This document shows, piece after piece, positions 23,784 through 35,229 of a stretch of DNA of 64,000 nucleotides; position 1 is the first letter of the stretch, and the number at the start of each line of letters is the position of its first letter. The notes under the pieces were generated by a model. That model was not told the DNA's origin. It worked only from the letters and a program-made list of their open reading frames with translations, and searched no databases. The DNA is from Glutinoglossum americanum (lineage: Eukaryota; Ascomycota; Geoglossomycetes; Geoglossales; Geoglossaceae), in the NCBI GenBank assembly GCA_020080175.1, contig JAGHQL010000016.1:155519-219518 (forward strand), written 5' to 3'. Both the position numbers and the translations under genes were made by a program.

Positions 23784-24426
23784 GGTGGGATCCAGAGATT
23801 TGCGAGAACTCGTTCCTGCGGCTCCATCCCGATAGAGCAGAGCCAAGGTAGATTCATCAAAAGTTCTCGGGTTTGATGATGGACCCCGTGACCTCACGTG
23901 TCACAGTTTATCCACTTCGCTCTATCCAAGACAATGTATTCTTTGATTCAAAGCCCAAAGAATACGATCAAAAGCTGAACCCATGCCCAAATGTATGATT
24001 GTATATGTACAACCTCACTACCCTCCTTGGGGATAACAGAGACGAGGTGAAGAGGAACTAAGCGAGCCGCCGAACAGAGACGTTGGAGACACAGGTTTCA
24101 GCTCTTGAAGAATGTGTTTCCGATAGAAATACCTTTTAAAAAAATCAGAGAATCCCTCGAGTAAAGAGGTAATAGAAAAGCGACCAAAAAGAGAATGCAA
24201 GAATGATAATATGGACCAGCCTCATTCGCCTATTCATCAAATTTGTACAGAGCCTTTTTCCGGTCCCTATGCTCCCTCTATCTATTTTGATTGCCCATCC
24301 GACCAGAGACTGAAGGAAATGCTCAACACCAAAGCAATGATGTGAAAAATGTAATAGCAAGGGAATAGAGTTATTCGCGTTCGAAAGCGGTAGAGTAAAC
24401 TTCACTTGAACCTGTAATGAGGAGCT
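23784..24426. other. Intergenic, serine acyltransferase promoter and OCH1 3' region
   Basis: 643 bp in tandem orientation. It contains the promoter of the upstream-reading acyltransferase and the OCH1 3' UTR. No gene or clear repeat seen. Confidence 0.5.
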
Positions 24427-25661
24427 TCACTGTTGGGGACCAATGTGTCGCTCCGACTCTGGCTTCCACGATCCTGCGTATCGAAGGGTCAGTTTTCGAT
24501 CATCAGCGAGGCTTAGCCGTCCAGGATTTTCTTACCATCAAAATCATGCTGAACAAATGCCAGAGGATCATCTGGCTCACCGGCGCCCATCTGCCCTACA
24601 CCAGGACTAAAGCTCGTAATCGGCAAGATCACTACATCTCCCACTTTCCTTATGTCTTTCATGTTTGTAAACTCCCTCCAAGTAATATTGCCTTTGCTGG
24701 TGCTCATGTCAAAATATTGCTCGTTGTTGAGGTACTCGAAGATCTTATCAGTCCACAACGCCGGCCCTGTGAATTCGATGACAGCCTCGTTTGTCATCTT
24801 CTCGCGCTTACGTTTCAGCGCCTCTTCAGTGATGTGGGCGACAGTATCTCGGAGCACAGGGTGGCCAGGCTTAGCCTGAATGGTCCACTGGCAGAACTGA
24901 ATCCGACGCGAATACCACTGATGCCAGTCCTCGCGATCCGGGTCCGCTTCGATACCGACAACAAGGCCGATGCTTGAAAGTGGAATCCTCTCAGGGACCC
25001 AATCCACAGCCGACTGTAGGGCGGTGGTGTCGATATCCGAATAAATGCCTCCCCTTGCCAGCAATATCAGGTATCGAAAGAAGTCTGCCTTAAGGACAGG
25101 GAGTCGCAGAGAATCATATGCCTCGATCACCTCCGGAGTTGAAGCATATAGATGCTTTATCAGGTGTACAGCAACTTGATCTGTGATCACCTCGTGAATG
25201 AATCCAGGGTGCTTGCCTGTCCAGCTTGCCTCACCAGCACGATAATGCTCTGGAAAATCACCTGATGCCGGTGTAGTCTTCCAAGTCTGCCAAACGTAGG
25301 CAGGAAATTTGCCTTCTAGGTCATATGGGTACTGATATGCTAATCGAGCCCTCAACGACTTATTATCCTCGTTCGATAAAGCTTGTTGCCCTGAAGACCC
25401 CTTCATCCCGGATCCGGGACGTGCTATCCTCGCTATTGATGAGCCGGAAGGTGTTGCCGGCTTCGACGTTGGTCCCATTGCTGCGTAGCCATCCTGTCTG
25501 GTTTCCGTTGATGCAGCGTTTTGGTTATCGTTTTTCAATTCTGGAGGGAAGTCTTGAGACAACTGCAAGTCCAGCGGAGAAGGCTCATGCGAAGATCGTA
25601 AGAGGTAGATAAATGTGAGGACGAACAGCGATGCCAAAAGGGCCTTTCGAAAGGTCATCAT
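24427..25661 (-). CDS. OCH1: Initiation-specific alpha-1,6-mannosyltransferase Och1
   Basis: Type II cis-Golgi enzyme that adds the first alpha-1,6-mannose of outer-chain N-glycans using GDP-mannose. Exons 24536-25661 and 24427-24473 give 390 aa. MMTFRKALLASLFVLTFIYL is the signal anchor, followed by a Ser/Pro-rich stem. The GT32 domain has KFPAYVWQTWKTTP, RLPVLKADFFRYLILLARGG and the metal-binding DxD motif in GGIYSDIDTTAL. The small last exon supplies GSWKPESERHIGPQQ, the expected C-terminus; without splicing the protein would end early in the intron. The frame extends to 25673 only through a GTG, so ATG 25661 is chosen. Confidence 0.93.
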
Positions 25662-27472
25662 CGTTCCTGACACTTCCGATATTGACCAGTGTCTGGATAA
25701 TGTAGATTGGAGGACAGAGGAGTTTATATCTCTTTTAATAATAAAGGCTGAAAATGTAGAAGATTTACCCTCTATAGCGGGAAGCCCGCCTGCTTGCGTG
25801 GCCGTTACCGAACGTTTGTTTCAGCCGGAAAAAAAGGAGCAGAAAAAAAAATGGCGAAACGCTAACGACATGCGGAGGATCGAGAGTTGATTTCGCGAGA
25901 CCCTGATATTTCGTATAGGATAATTGATTTCCGAGTCTCCTTCTTCCGGTAGCTGCCCGTCAAGAAGAGGGAGGGAGAAGTGTTGAAGGCCGAATTAGTG
26001 ATGGAGCAACGTGACGCAGCCGCATTAGCTGAGCAAGTCGTGCACTGGACAAGTCGTAGTTCAGCAGTGTCCGTAGTGTCTCACACAGTAAAGCCATACC
26101 ATGTTCCCACAAGATTCCTCTTCTACTAGCCCAATGACTAGGAGAACTGTCCTAAATCTCCCACCAGCTCTAACACCCGTGCATCCCCCCTTGCCCAGGC
26201 TGGGTTTAGCTGGGGCAGCCTACCCGACCTAAGGTGGCGATGCATGTTACAGGGAGGTCCAACTGGTCGCGAATTTAACATGTGTGACGCCTGTGCAACC
26301 ATCAAAGAATCATCCCCAGTAAGATCTCACTCATAACCCGGCGTTTCTCCCTTCCGCGCGTCTCATTAAAATTGTGTATCTTGCCTCACAATCCATTGTT
26401 GACTCCAGCGTATGCACATACGCACACGTACTGCTTCAATCAGTTCATCCTACGATGCCATCCAAAAAAAAAAAAAGACGAGAGAAATCGAATAAAAACC
26501 GCGGGTCAGAGTCCGAAGTACATGCTTGCGATACATCTCAAATTACAACGCAGCAACTCGTTATTAAATGCTTGTCGTAGAGTACAAGCACATACAGCTG
26601 GTACGTGCTATCCTTGGCCCCCAGCCTGGGCTTGTGAGCATTTATTCTGTATAGTGCCAGTGCCCCAAACAACAGGGTAAAGCTTGTTCACCCTGGTTTA
26701 AATTTGATTTTCGCACCGAATTTTGACTGGTCTGGGCAGCCCCATACGCATGTATATGTATACACGTCTGTCTTTACTTAATACTCAGCAATTTCACCAT
26801 CGCGAAGTACACTTATGCAGATAACCGCGGACTAACGTTGACCCACAACTGATCCAAGCGAGCAACGGAGATAAGGGACAGGGATTTAGCTTCCGCAGGT
26901 GCAATACCAGGATTCAGTGCATAAGCCCTCCGCCTTTTTTAACAGTTACACCACCAGTAGATGGTTGTTTGCGCAATAGAACTCGCGTTAGTTTTGAAAG
27001 ACAACTACCAGGTCATCCAAGTGTTTAATGGCACGTCTAGTACAAGATCTCTCTATGTTGTCATTAGATGTATGAGAACACAGTTGGGTGCAAATCCTTC
27101 AAGGGAAATCGTAGGCACAACACGCCCGATAGAGTAATAGAAAAGCCCACCCGCCAATAAGAGAAAAACATGCAGCAGAGCTATAGATCCTGAGATATAG
27201 TCCTTAGCCGATGACAGCTATTTAAAAAAAAAAAAAATCCAAGCTCAAGTAAGACATGTGTAGTAATAGATCCTGCGACATTATCCTAAGCTACGCTGCC
27301 CAACGGCAGAGCAATAAAAGGAACCCATGCGCCAGTAAGAGTAAATCACAAGCAGAGATAACGAAGTGGGAAGATAAAACTTTTAGGCGAAGAGCTGCGA
27401 GACAAGCAAGAGCCCGTCCCTCACAAAACAAAGAGTAACCATGGGATAATGCCTGACAAGCCCCTATAAACC
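25662..27472. other. Intergenic, OCH1 promoter side and dioxygenase 3' region
   Basis: About 1.8 kb without a recognisable gene. It holds short A-runs (near 25829, 26465, 27225). A pair of related segments near 27140 and 27260 is noted separately. Frames at 26372-26680 overlap each other and look spurious. Confidence 0.5.
27143..27365. repeat. Degenerate direct duplication
   Basis: Two stretches share order and wording. Near 27143 a run AAAGCCCACCCGCCAATAAG is followed by TAGATCCTGAGATATAGTCC. Near 27266 TAGATCCTGCGACATTATCC is followed by GAACCCATGCGCCAGTAAGA. The match is imperfect, so this is an old duplication at best. It lies just downstream of the dioxygenase stop. Confidence 0.35.
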
Positions 27473-30400
27473 CTAAGGGTCTTGAGATGAGATCTGCTTG
27501 GTTGCCTGGGAGCTCGCTATCTCTTGGTGATATGAGGGTAGGGTAGGAGATAGTTGGATAGGGGGTGGTAGGGAAGATGACGGTGAGGGAAGCGGCGGAG
27601 GTGAATGCAGTGGAAGTGAAGATGGCGGCAGCGGTGGAGAAGGCGGTGGTGAAGACGAAACTAGTTGTACGGAAGGCGGCAGCGGGGAGGAGGATGGCGG
27701 GGATATGGGTTGCTGTTTGGCGAACTCGTCGCCATCGTAAGCCTTGATTTGGTCTTGGTTTTCGTAATCCGCTTTCCACCAATGATATGAGTTTACAGTA
27801 GCTGGGTCGATATACCGACATGTCATAGCGAACCGGAGTTTGCCATGAGGTTCTACAGCATGCTGACAACACAATCTATCAGCCAATACACCGTAAACTG
27901 CCTTCCACAGAGCACCTCTTACCTCATAGTACGTTTGGATCTTGACACCATGCATTACAACAATGTCGCCGTGATTCAGTCGCATGGAAAGCCAAACCGG
28001 GCTGGATCTCTTCCTGCTTAGCCCTAGGTCCTTTACAATCTCTTTGCATAAGAGGCTCCTCATCTTGGGATCCAATTGCTCCATTTCTTGATGTCTAAGT
28101 AATCGTTGTTCGTAATTCAGGCATCCTTTAGTTGGAGGATGTTTGTCAACGTATGCGCCAGTTCGGCTGACCCCGTGGTAGTGGCTAGCCTTCATGCGAA
28201 TGGTCATTGTCGCCTGACCTCCTAGAGAGAGAGTCGCGATGGTTGGGCCGAGGCCCTCTTCTCCGTCATCGTGATACTACAGATAGTTAGGCAACTCAAA
28301 GAGTACGGGATAGCCACATTAATTTCTGGAGGTGCCTTTTCTCACTCACATTGATTTTTTGTTTCTCAAAATAGCCGAGTGTCAACAATTCATTGAACAT
28401 CCGAAACGACCCATCTTTGACCACATATTCACCGGCCCAATTTAAGCGTGCACGCGCATGGTGCATCGTCATAGGAGCCTCCGCAAAGCTCTTGGAATCG
28501 ACATCGATAACATATTTGTACGGCATACCCTTGTTCGAGTGTTAAAATAGTCTCCCCTAGAATATAATTTAGATCCTTTCTTTAACTTACATGGTTTACC
28601 GCGAAATGTTGCGCTAGCATAGGGCCAGTCACTAGATCACCCGTCAGTATTTCAACAGAGGTGAGGAGTTTTCAACTTACAAGTGCTATTTTTGAGCGGG
28701 AATCGTTTAAGGCCTATGTCAGCTTGTTGAAGTGCTAGAAACATGTCATCTGGCCCATCAGGTCTCTCATTAATCGTGCGATTTGCCATGAAATGCGTTA
28801 CCGTGCCGCAATCAGTAATGGCATAGGTATGCACACGATAGTTCTCTAAGAAATCAACCTTTTCCGTGATGGGACAGGATATCAGGTCCTTAGAGATTGC
28901 ATGACCATCAGTGATGGGGTCGTGCGGGTTAGAAATAGCTTGAGCAGATAGTATTGAGCGTTTGACTTTGTAAGTGTAGTCGCACTCATCCGTCTGACAT
29001 TCCCACCCATTCCAATCTTCTCTTGAGTTGCATCGCCCACATTTCGGGCACGAAAAGCCTTTCCAGCAGGCATGGGAGACAGAGTAGCCGGAATCATTGC
29101 CTCGATCCTCTGGAAGCATGGCTGGTTTAAGACTGTACGGTGCCTTAACCTTGCTGGGCCACCGAGTGCGCTCCTCGAGGAAGGCCGGGTTGTAATGGAG
29201 ATTGGCGGGAGGATAGGCTCCATTGATTTTCCAGAATGATTCGCAGTTATCAGTAAAGCATATCCATCCTTCAATATAAATCTCTGGGCTACTCTCGCCA
29301 CAGGAATTACAGGTGCGTCGCACAGCTGGTTTTGGGTAACGGTAAGGGCGAGGCGGGTCAGGCGATCCAGCAGGCGCCCACCAGCTCGGCAGCTCCAAGT
29401 CGAGCTTCTCGAAGCGGAACTTGAAGCATTTCATACCGTCAATTTTCTCACACCAGACATCTGTGACTTTAAACCAGCCAAGCACACAGTAATTGAATGG
29501 TATCTGTGTAGGGCATTTCGGATTCCCTTTCCCTGAGTGTTATACCTGGGTCAGCGAATGGAATTTGCCAACAAATAGGGGCACCAACCAACAATGAGAG
29601 CAACAGGACAGAAGTTGCGCTTGTTGTTCAGAAAATTCTCGACAGTCTTGCTTTTTAGATTGTGATCAACGACCTGCTCCATTTCCCCAGTCTCTGGGTT
29701 TCTCTTCAAGCCACCTCCTCTGGAATTAATGTCAGTATTTTATAGCTCGTGGATTTGTGAGTATGTAAGGCGGCTTACGCTCGAGTAATCACAACCTCAT
29801 TGTCCATGTAATCCCGCTCGCCGCATTGCTTGTCCACCAGGAATCCAAAACTCAGATCGTCGTGTGTGTACGCACCGCTCTGGTAGGCTCTATAATAAAT
29901 GAGAGTCTCACATAATGCTTGTCGTCCCTATGTAGAATCAGCATGCTAGTGTTCGTGAGCTGTTATGATCTAGTTATGTCCTTACAACAGACCAAACTTC
30001 AGGCAATCCACGAGGATAAGGCCTATTTCCTTCCCCCATAGTAGCCTCCTTGGGATTGCTGAGCTTTAGGCGTATTTTCCTAGGCCTGGGAGTCCGCGCA
30101 TGTTGTGTGTCGGCGATTGGTCCAGACGAAGGTCTTGGTCGTGCTCCACGGGCTGGTACCCATGGCCGCTCACCACAAATTAGTCCCTTTTTCTCACAAA
30201 CATTACAAGGACTCGCTCTATTGCAGTTCCAGGTCTGAATTTTGGCACAACTGAGATTCAAAACACTATAAGCCATAGTCCGGATGAGTTATCAGGTAAG
30301 GTCAAACCTACGCATCGCATCTGTTCCGCACAAGCCACCTCCCATCTACTTTGCGAACAGAGTGTAGGTCGTAACTAGCAGCTATAAGTCCATCTCTCTG

Positions 30401-31726
30401 GGCTTGCTTAGCTGCACTGAAGGTCTGCTCTTCTGGGAAGGAGGCCACGGCGATCGTTTCACCACCAGAGTTCTCTCCTGAACCACCATTCACTCCCAGG
30501 TCTTCCCGCACTTGGCCCTGGTTCTCACGCCCAATAGACGCTCCACACTCTCTAGCAGCTTGCACTTTTTTCGCTCGCTTCCGATGTGCGGGTTGGTGAG
30601 CAGAAGAAGCATCTTCTAAATTCGCCCTCTCGGATCGTTCCTCAAACTTATCTCCAGCCTGGTCAGGCCAATCACCGGTTCTCTTAGAAGGGACGGCCGG
30701 CGGGTGAGGAGACATGCTCGCGTGAGCCTCCCTCTTTAGCCCCAAGAGGCGCTTTGAAACCCTATTCTTCACTGATGGCTCATCCACCGTTGGCGGCTCA
30801 TTCACTCGAGTGATTTGCGTGTTTGTCTCCCCTTGCGATGCTAATATATCGCCCTCCCAATCTAGCACTACACTTGAACGACATGTCGAGAGCGGCGACG
30901 AACACCCGCTTAACATATCAATTTCTAATAGTTGGGGTGGTTCCTCGATGCATTGTGGTGTACACGATCCTGTAATCCCTCTACGATAGCGCGTGTCAGC
31001 AGCGGGAGCGGACGCATAACGTTTGCGTGGACTATGATCCTCTAACGTCTGGCCCTCTGCTGTATGTGTCAGCTCTTGGTACAACGACGTCGACATGTGT
31101 TTCTTGACTTGCAGAGACTGCTGAGCCACCCCATCTGCAACAGGAACCCACTCAAAAGTGCCGTTTTGTATTCCATCAGAGAGGCCGTTGCTAACTGTAT
31201 CTACGGTAGGAAAACCGGATGCCGTCCATGATGTTGGACTGTGGGGTACACGATCGCCTAGAGAATGGCCCGCGTTGCTGATAATGCCCTGGGTGGGGTA
31301 AATTGGGGGATACTCATCTCGTGCTGCGTTTGCCATAGAGGCGCTGTCTTTCTCGGCCGACAAGCAGATAATGGTGCCGTCAGCTTGCGGATTCAGTTGA
31401 GAGCCGTGAAGACCGTCGCACTGCTTGGTACACCCCCCGACAGTCTTCTCGCGAGCCTTACACTTAAGAACCTGCGGACCGCCCACTAGAATGGTGTCCC
31501 CGACGTCAACGGAGGCATTTCCTAAGGCTGTAGCCGCATCACGCACAATAAGGTCTGACTGGCGAGCACTGGTATAGAGTCCACTCGACTCGGTACAGGC
31601 TAGTGTCCCCATTTCCAGCACAGGGATATCGTCACTTGGTGGTTCGGGTTCCGACTCCGTATCTCTAACCGCTCTCACAGTCCATTCCACCGCATAGCTC
31701 GAATTCGTGAAGGAGGCCTTCCGCAT
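27473..31726 (-). CDS. AlkB-like Fe(II)/2OG dioxygenase with Cys6 zinc-cluster-like motif and twin C4 zinc modules
   Basis: Large protein of unassigned substrate. Nine exons: 30312-31726, 29986-30250, 29779-29927, 29589-29719, 28681-29532, 28591-28631, 28350-28529, 27923-28276 and 27473-27862, giving 1258 aa. Residues 1-465 are polar and disordered. Cys470, 473, 481, 487, 490 and 497 form a zinc-cluster-like set split by intron 1 (C-x2-C-x7-C-x5-C-x2-C-x6-C). AlkB-type segments follow: LCETLIYYRAYQSGAY, then two C4 modules (727/730/744/749 and 814/817/831/836) of identical C-x2-C-x13-C-x4-C spacing with GWxCxTxxC. The iron site is H1013/D1015 (YHDDGEEGLGPT) and H1130; R1139 and R1145 (RFAMTCR) fit the AlkB 2OG-binding end. 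The C-terminal 75 residues are Pro/Ser-rich. Substrate may be an alkylated or methylated nucleic-acid base, by family only. Confidence 0.8.
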
Positions 31727-32326
31727 TTCCCAGACTTTCTGCTATTTGAGCTTGAGCGGCAATACCATGAGGGGTCATTGGTTCTTTTGGGCGGTATTTA
31801 TCCGAGCTGTCTTTAATGCATTCATTTAGCTGGAGTGGCAAGGCTTGGTTCGTGCGAGTTTGGTTGTATTTTCCGCAGGCCCGGAGACCATTCTCAATTC
31901 AAAATAGTTCCATTTTTTGTGAGGAGCGGTGGTCGGATCACGTTCAGCCTTGGTGGGGCCGGCGCACCCATGTCATCCCCGCGACGTCCCTGGACGAAGA
32001 GCAACGGTTTTTTAATTTTTAAAAGCTGCAGATAAAAGGTGCTAACGATCTGCCATCATTATTACTAGTTATTAGTCTGGCCACTCGGTATCGTCGGCGC
32101 CGGCGCCTGCGCTTACGGAGACGCACAGGCCACCCTAACACCCAACTATTGGAGGGCTGGGGAATAAGGGGAACGCCGAGGCCTGGTAAAAAGTTTCTTT
32201 GGTCATTGCATGTATGTGATATATAATATATAATATATAATATATAGTAGAGGGTGGGGAAGGCGGTTGAATTCACAATCCAACTCAACCACCGGCACGA
32301 AAAATACTGCTTGTGTACGATCAATT
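31727..32326. promoter_or_regulatory. Divergent promoter, dioxygenase and acyl-CoA synthetase
   Basis: 600 bp between divergent starts. It contains a GC-rich stretch with a palindrome-like GGCGCCGGCGCC (near 32095) and the AT-only repeat at 32218-32248, about 80 bp upstream of the synthetase start, where a TATA element would be expected. Confidence 0.5.
32218..32248. repeat. AT-only tandem repeat (TATATAATA-type)
   Basis: About three and a half copies of a nine-base ATATATAAT unit. The position relative to the start of the synthetase gene suggests it may serve as its core promoter; this is inference. Confidence 0.7.
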
Positions 32327-34664
32327 ATGGTGTTCTATCCCCCAGAATGGGTGCCAAAGCTACCCTTTGACCCACCAGATTCCATCCCAATTAGTGATTT
32401 CATGCTGAACGAAAAGTATGGACGCTACCCGCTAGCACAATCAAAGCCTCCGTTCACCTGTGGAGTCTCTGGACGTTCGTATACGGCGCTACAGGTCCGA
32501 AAACGAGTCGAATTCCTTGCTCGAGGTTTAGCAAAGGAGTTTGGCTGGCAACCAAACCACGGGACTGGATGGGACAAGGTCATTGGCGTGTTTTCCGTGA
32601 ATACTGTAAGAGTTGGCCCAAAAAATTCATACAGGTGGCTAACGGATATACAGATTGACACCCTCACTCTCATTTGGGCAACACACCGCCTGGCGGGTAT
32701 TTCAACGCCTGCAAATGCCGCATATTCGGCATCTGAGCTCGAACACCAGCTCAAGACGTCGAAGGCGAAGGCATTGTTTACATGTCTTCCACTACTGCCA
32801 ATCGCATTGGAGGCTGCGCGGAACGCAGGTATTCCTAAGGGAAATATCTGCCTGTTTGATCTGCCAAAGGAGATTCTGGGTGGAAACGCCCCTCCCAGTG
32901 AATTTAAAACGGTAAACCAGCTCATTGATGAAGGGGCTGCTTTACCGAGCACCTTCCTCAATGAGTTGAGGTGGGAGAAAGGGGAAGGTGCGAATCGAGT
33001 CGCTTTCCTTTGCTATTCTAGTGGAACCTCAGGCATGCCGGTAAGTGGCCTATCATAGTTTGCTAAATATTAAAAACTAACATGCTTACAGAAGGCGGTT
33101 ATGATATCCCATTGCAACATGATTGCCAATATCCTTCAGCTCACAGCATTTGAAAAATCCCGATTCGCTCCGGGTCATCTCGACGTTGTTCTTGGCTTAC
33201 TCCCCCATAGCCACATTTATTCTTTGGCCGTAGTGTGCCATACCAATGTTTATCGGGGGTTTGGAGTTATCAATCTTCCAAAATTCGATCTTCAACAACT
33301 CCTGGGTGCAATTCAGAGATTTAAGATAAATACGCTATATCTGGTAAGGGTTTTGCTGAGGGACAACTTTTTAAATGCCATGAGTTTCATTTATTCACCC
33401 GGATACTACAAAAAGTTTGCTAGAGTACTACGATCTCGATTTTGACCCGTTTACTACTTTTCAAACGTGTCGCTATCCCCTCGTTTTTCATTCTCCAGAG
33501 ACACGCTTAATGACTATTGGAGACTTTCCTAAAAATATTTGCTGTGATATGACGGTGATACTTGGGGGTGAATAAAATGAGAAAAAATTTTTTTTTTTTT
33601 CCCCCGATACACATTACCCACGGAAATAGCTTCTCGCTGACATTTATTGAATAGGTCCCGCCCATTATAATCGCTCTAACCAAAAACAAAGATCTCGTGA
33701 AAAAATACGATCTTAGTAGCGTAGTTGGGATATTTACCGGAGCTGCACCGTTGGGAGAGGAAACCGCACGGGACCTTCAAGTAGATCACCCTACCTGGGT
33801 GATCAGACAGGGTTATGGTGGGAACCCCTAACTGCTGGATCCGCCTGCCCCCCAGATAGGTTTCTGGGGATATTAGGCATTTGATATTCCTATTCCAACC
33901 CCTCATGTGCTAGCAACAGCGAGCTAACAATCTCGCTATCCTAAGGCCTTACCGAGACCTCTACAGTCGTTTGCTCCACCAGCGACCACGACATTTTTCT
34001 TGGATCATCCGGATCGATATTGCCAGCAACCGAGTGCAGACTCGTAACTCCAGAGGGAACCGAAATTGAGGGCTATGATCAGCCTGGAGAGCTTGTTGTA
34101 CGGTCACCGAGTGTGGTGTTGGGCTACCTAAACGACGACGCGGCAAACAAAGAGACGTTCCGGGATGGATGGATACACACTGGTGACGAAGCCGTCGTTC
34201 GCAAGAGCCCATTAGGCTATGAGCATATTTTCATCGTTGACCGTATCAAGGAGCTTATCAAAGTCAAGGTATGGCTTATGCTCCGTCAACGCCTTTCACA
34301 TTACGTGATCTGATTATCTCTTTACTAGGGTATGCAGGTTGCTCCAGCGGAATTAGAAGCCCATCTCCTGACTCACCCTTTCGTCGCCGACTGTGCTGTA
34401 ATCCCTGTGCCCGACGAAGCAGCCGGCGAAATACCAAAGGCCTTTGTTGTCAAATCCGCATCTGTCTCGGCGGATGTGATTGAGAGGATTGTAGTGCGTG
34501 ACATTCAGAAGCACGTCGAACAGCATAAATCGAGATATAAGTGGTTAAAGGGAGGCGTGGAGTTTATAGACGTGATACCGAAGAGTCCCTCAGGGAAGAT
34601 TCTGCGGAGATTACTTCGTGACCAAGAGAGGGAGAAGCGTAGGAAGGAGGGGGCTAAGTTGTAA
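32327..34664 (+). CDS. Peroxisomal acyl-CoA synthetase, 4-coumarate-CoA ligase-like
   Basis: AMP-forming enzyme that activates an aryl or fatty carboxylate to its CoA thioester. Exons 32327-32605, 32654-33040, 33092-33343, 33655-33817, 33946-34268 and 34329-34664 give 579 aa. The P-loop-like motif CYSSGTSGMPKAVMISH is joined across intron 2. LGLLPHSHIYSL, VPPIIIALTKN, FTGAAPLGEET, GYGLTETSTV (joined across intron 4), DGWIHTGDEA and SPSGKILRRLLRDQE (catalytic Lys) are all present. The C-terminus AKL is a type 1 peroxisomal signal. Intron 3 is unusually long here (311 nt) and has a 15-base T run. The 5' frame opens at an earlier ATG (32267), but Met32327 (MVFYPPEW) fits the family start. Confidence 0.92.
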
Positions 34665-35229
34665 GGATAGTTTTGGCTATTGGGATATTGCTAAGATGTA
34701 TGTATGTGTGTACTATTTCGTACAAAAGTGAAGGTCTGGAACTTTCGGATGTTCAACAGATCATTACCTTCCAACCAGGATCTAGCTAGCATATAGGCGG
34801 TAGGACAACAGCTAGGATTTCAAGTTACTCTATATGTTTCACATCTACAAAGCTAATAGGGATCACCGCTGGTTCGAAGCCCCCTGGCAAGGGATAGTTT
34901 CAGGAAACAACCCTTTTACTTGTCTCTAAGCTCCCTATTGTTCACTTTCTCACAGGTCACGGAAACGCGGGAATGTCAAATTGATTATGATGCAGCCTCC
35001 CCCAATTACGATTAATGAACTATATATGGGAAGACGCAGAAGCTGTGGTGGCAAGACAGCAGGTATACAGCAAAGGTGGACAACAGACAGAAAACGCCAT
35101 GAACTCCGCTCCGATCTAGAGAGGAGAGGAGAGGTAGAAAAAGCCTTCCCTAATGAAGAGCGATGAGAGGACCAGGTATCCTCCCTCTGGTCCTTTTCTA
35201 GTTGTTATTATTGGTGGTGGTACAAACTT
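34665..35229. other. Intergenic, upstream of the minisatellite
   Basis: No gene seen. The synthetase 3' UTR should end in the first part. A GGTTCGAAGCC string near 34873 recalls a tRNA T-loop, but no stem or other arms form around it. Confidence 0.5.

Noticed and set aside
33344-33945. Acyl-CoA synthetase might be a pseudogene because its frame is interrupted twice between 33.35 and 33.95 kb
   Set aside because: Introns with normal ends (33344-33654 and 33818-33945) restore the motifs VPPIII and GYGLTETS exactly in phase, and all downstream motifs are intact.
34860-34900. GGTTCGAAGCC resembling a tRNA T-loop
   Set aside because: No T-stem pairing, no anticodon or D-arm and no acceptor stem around it.
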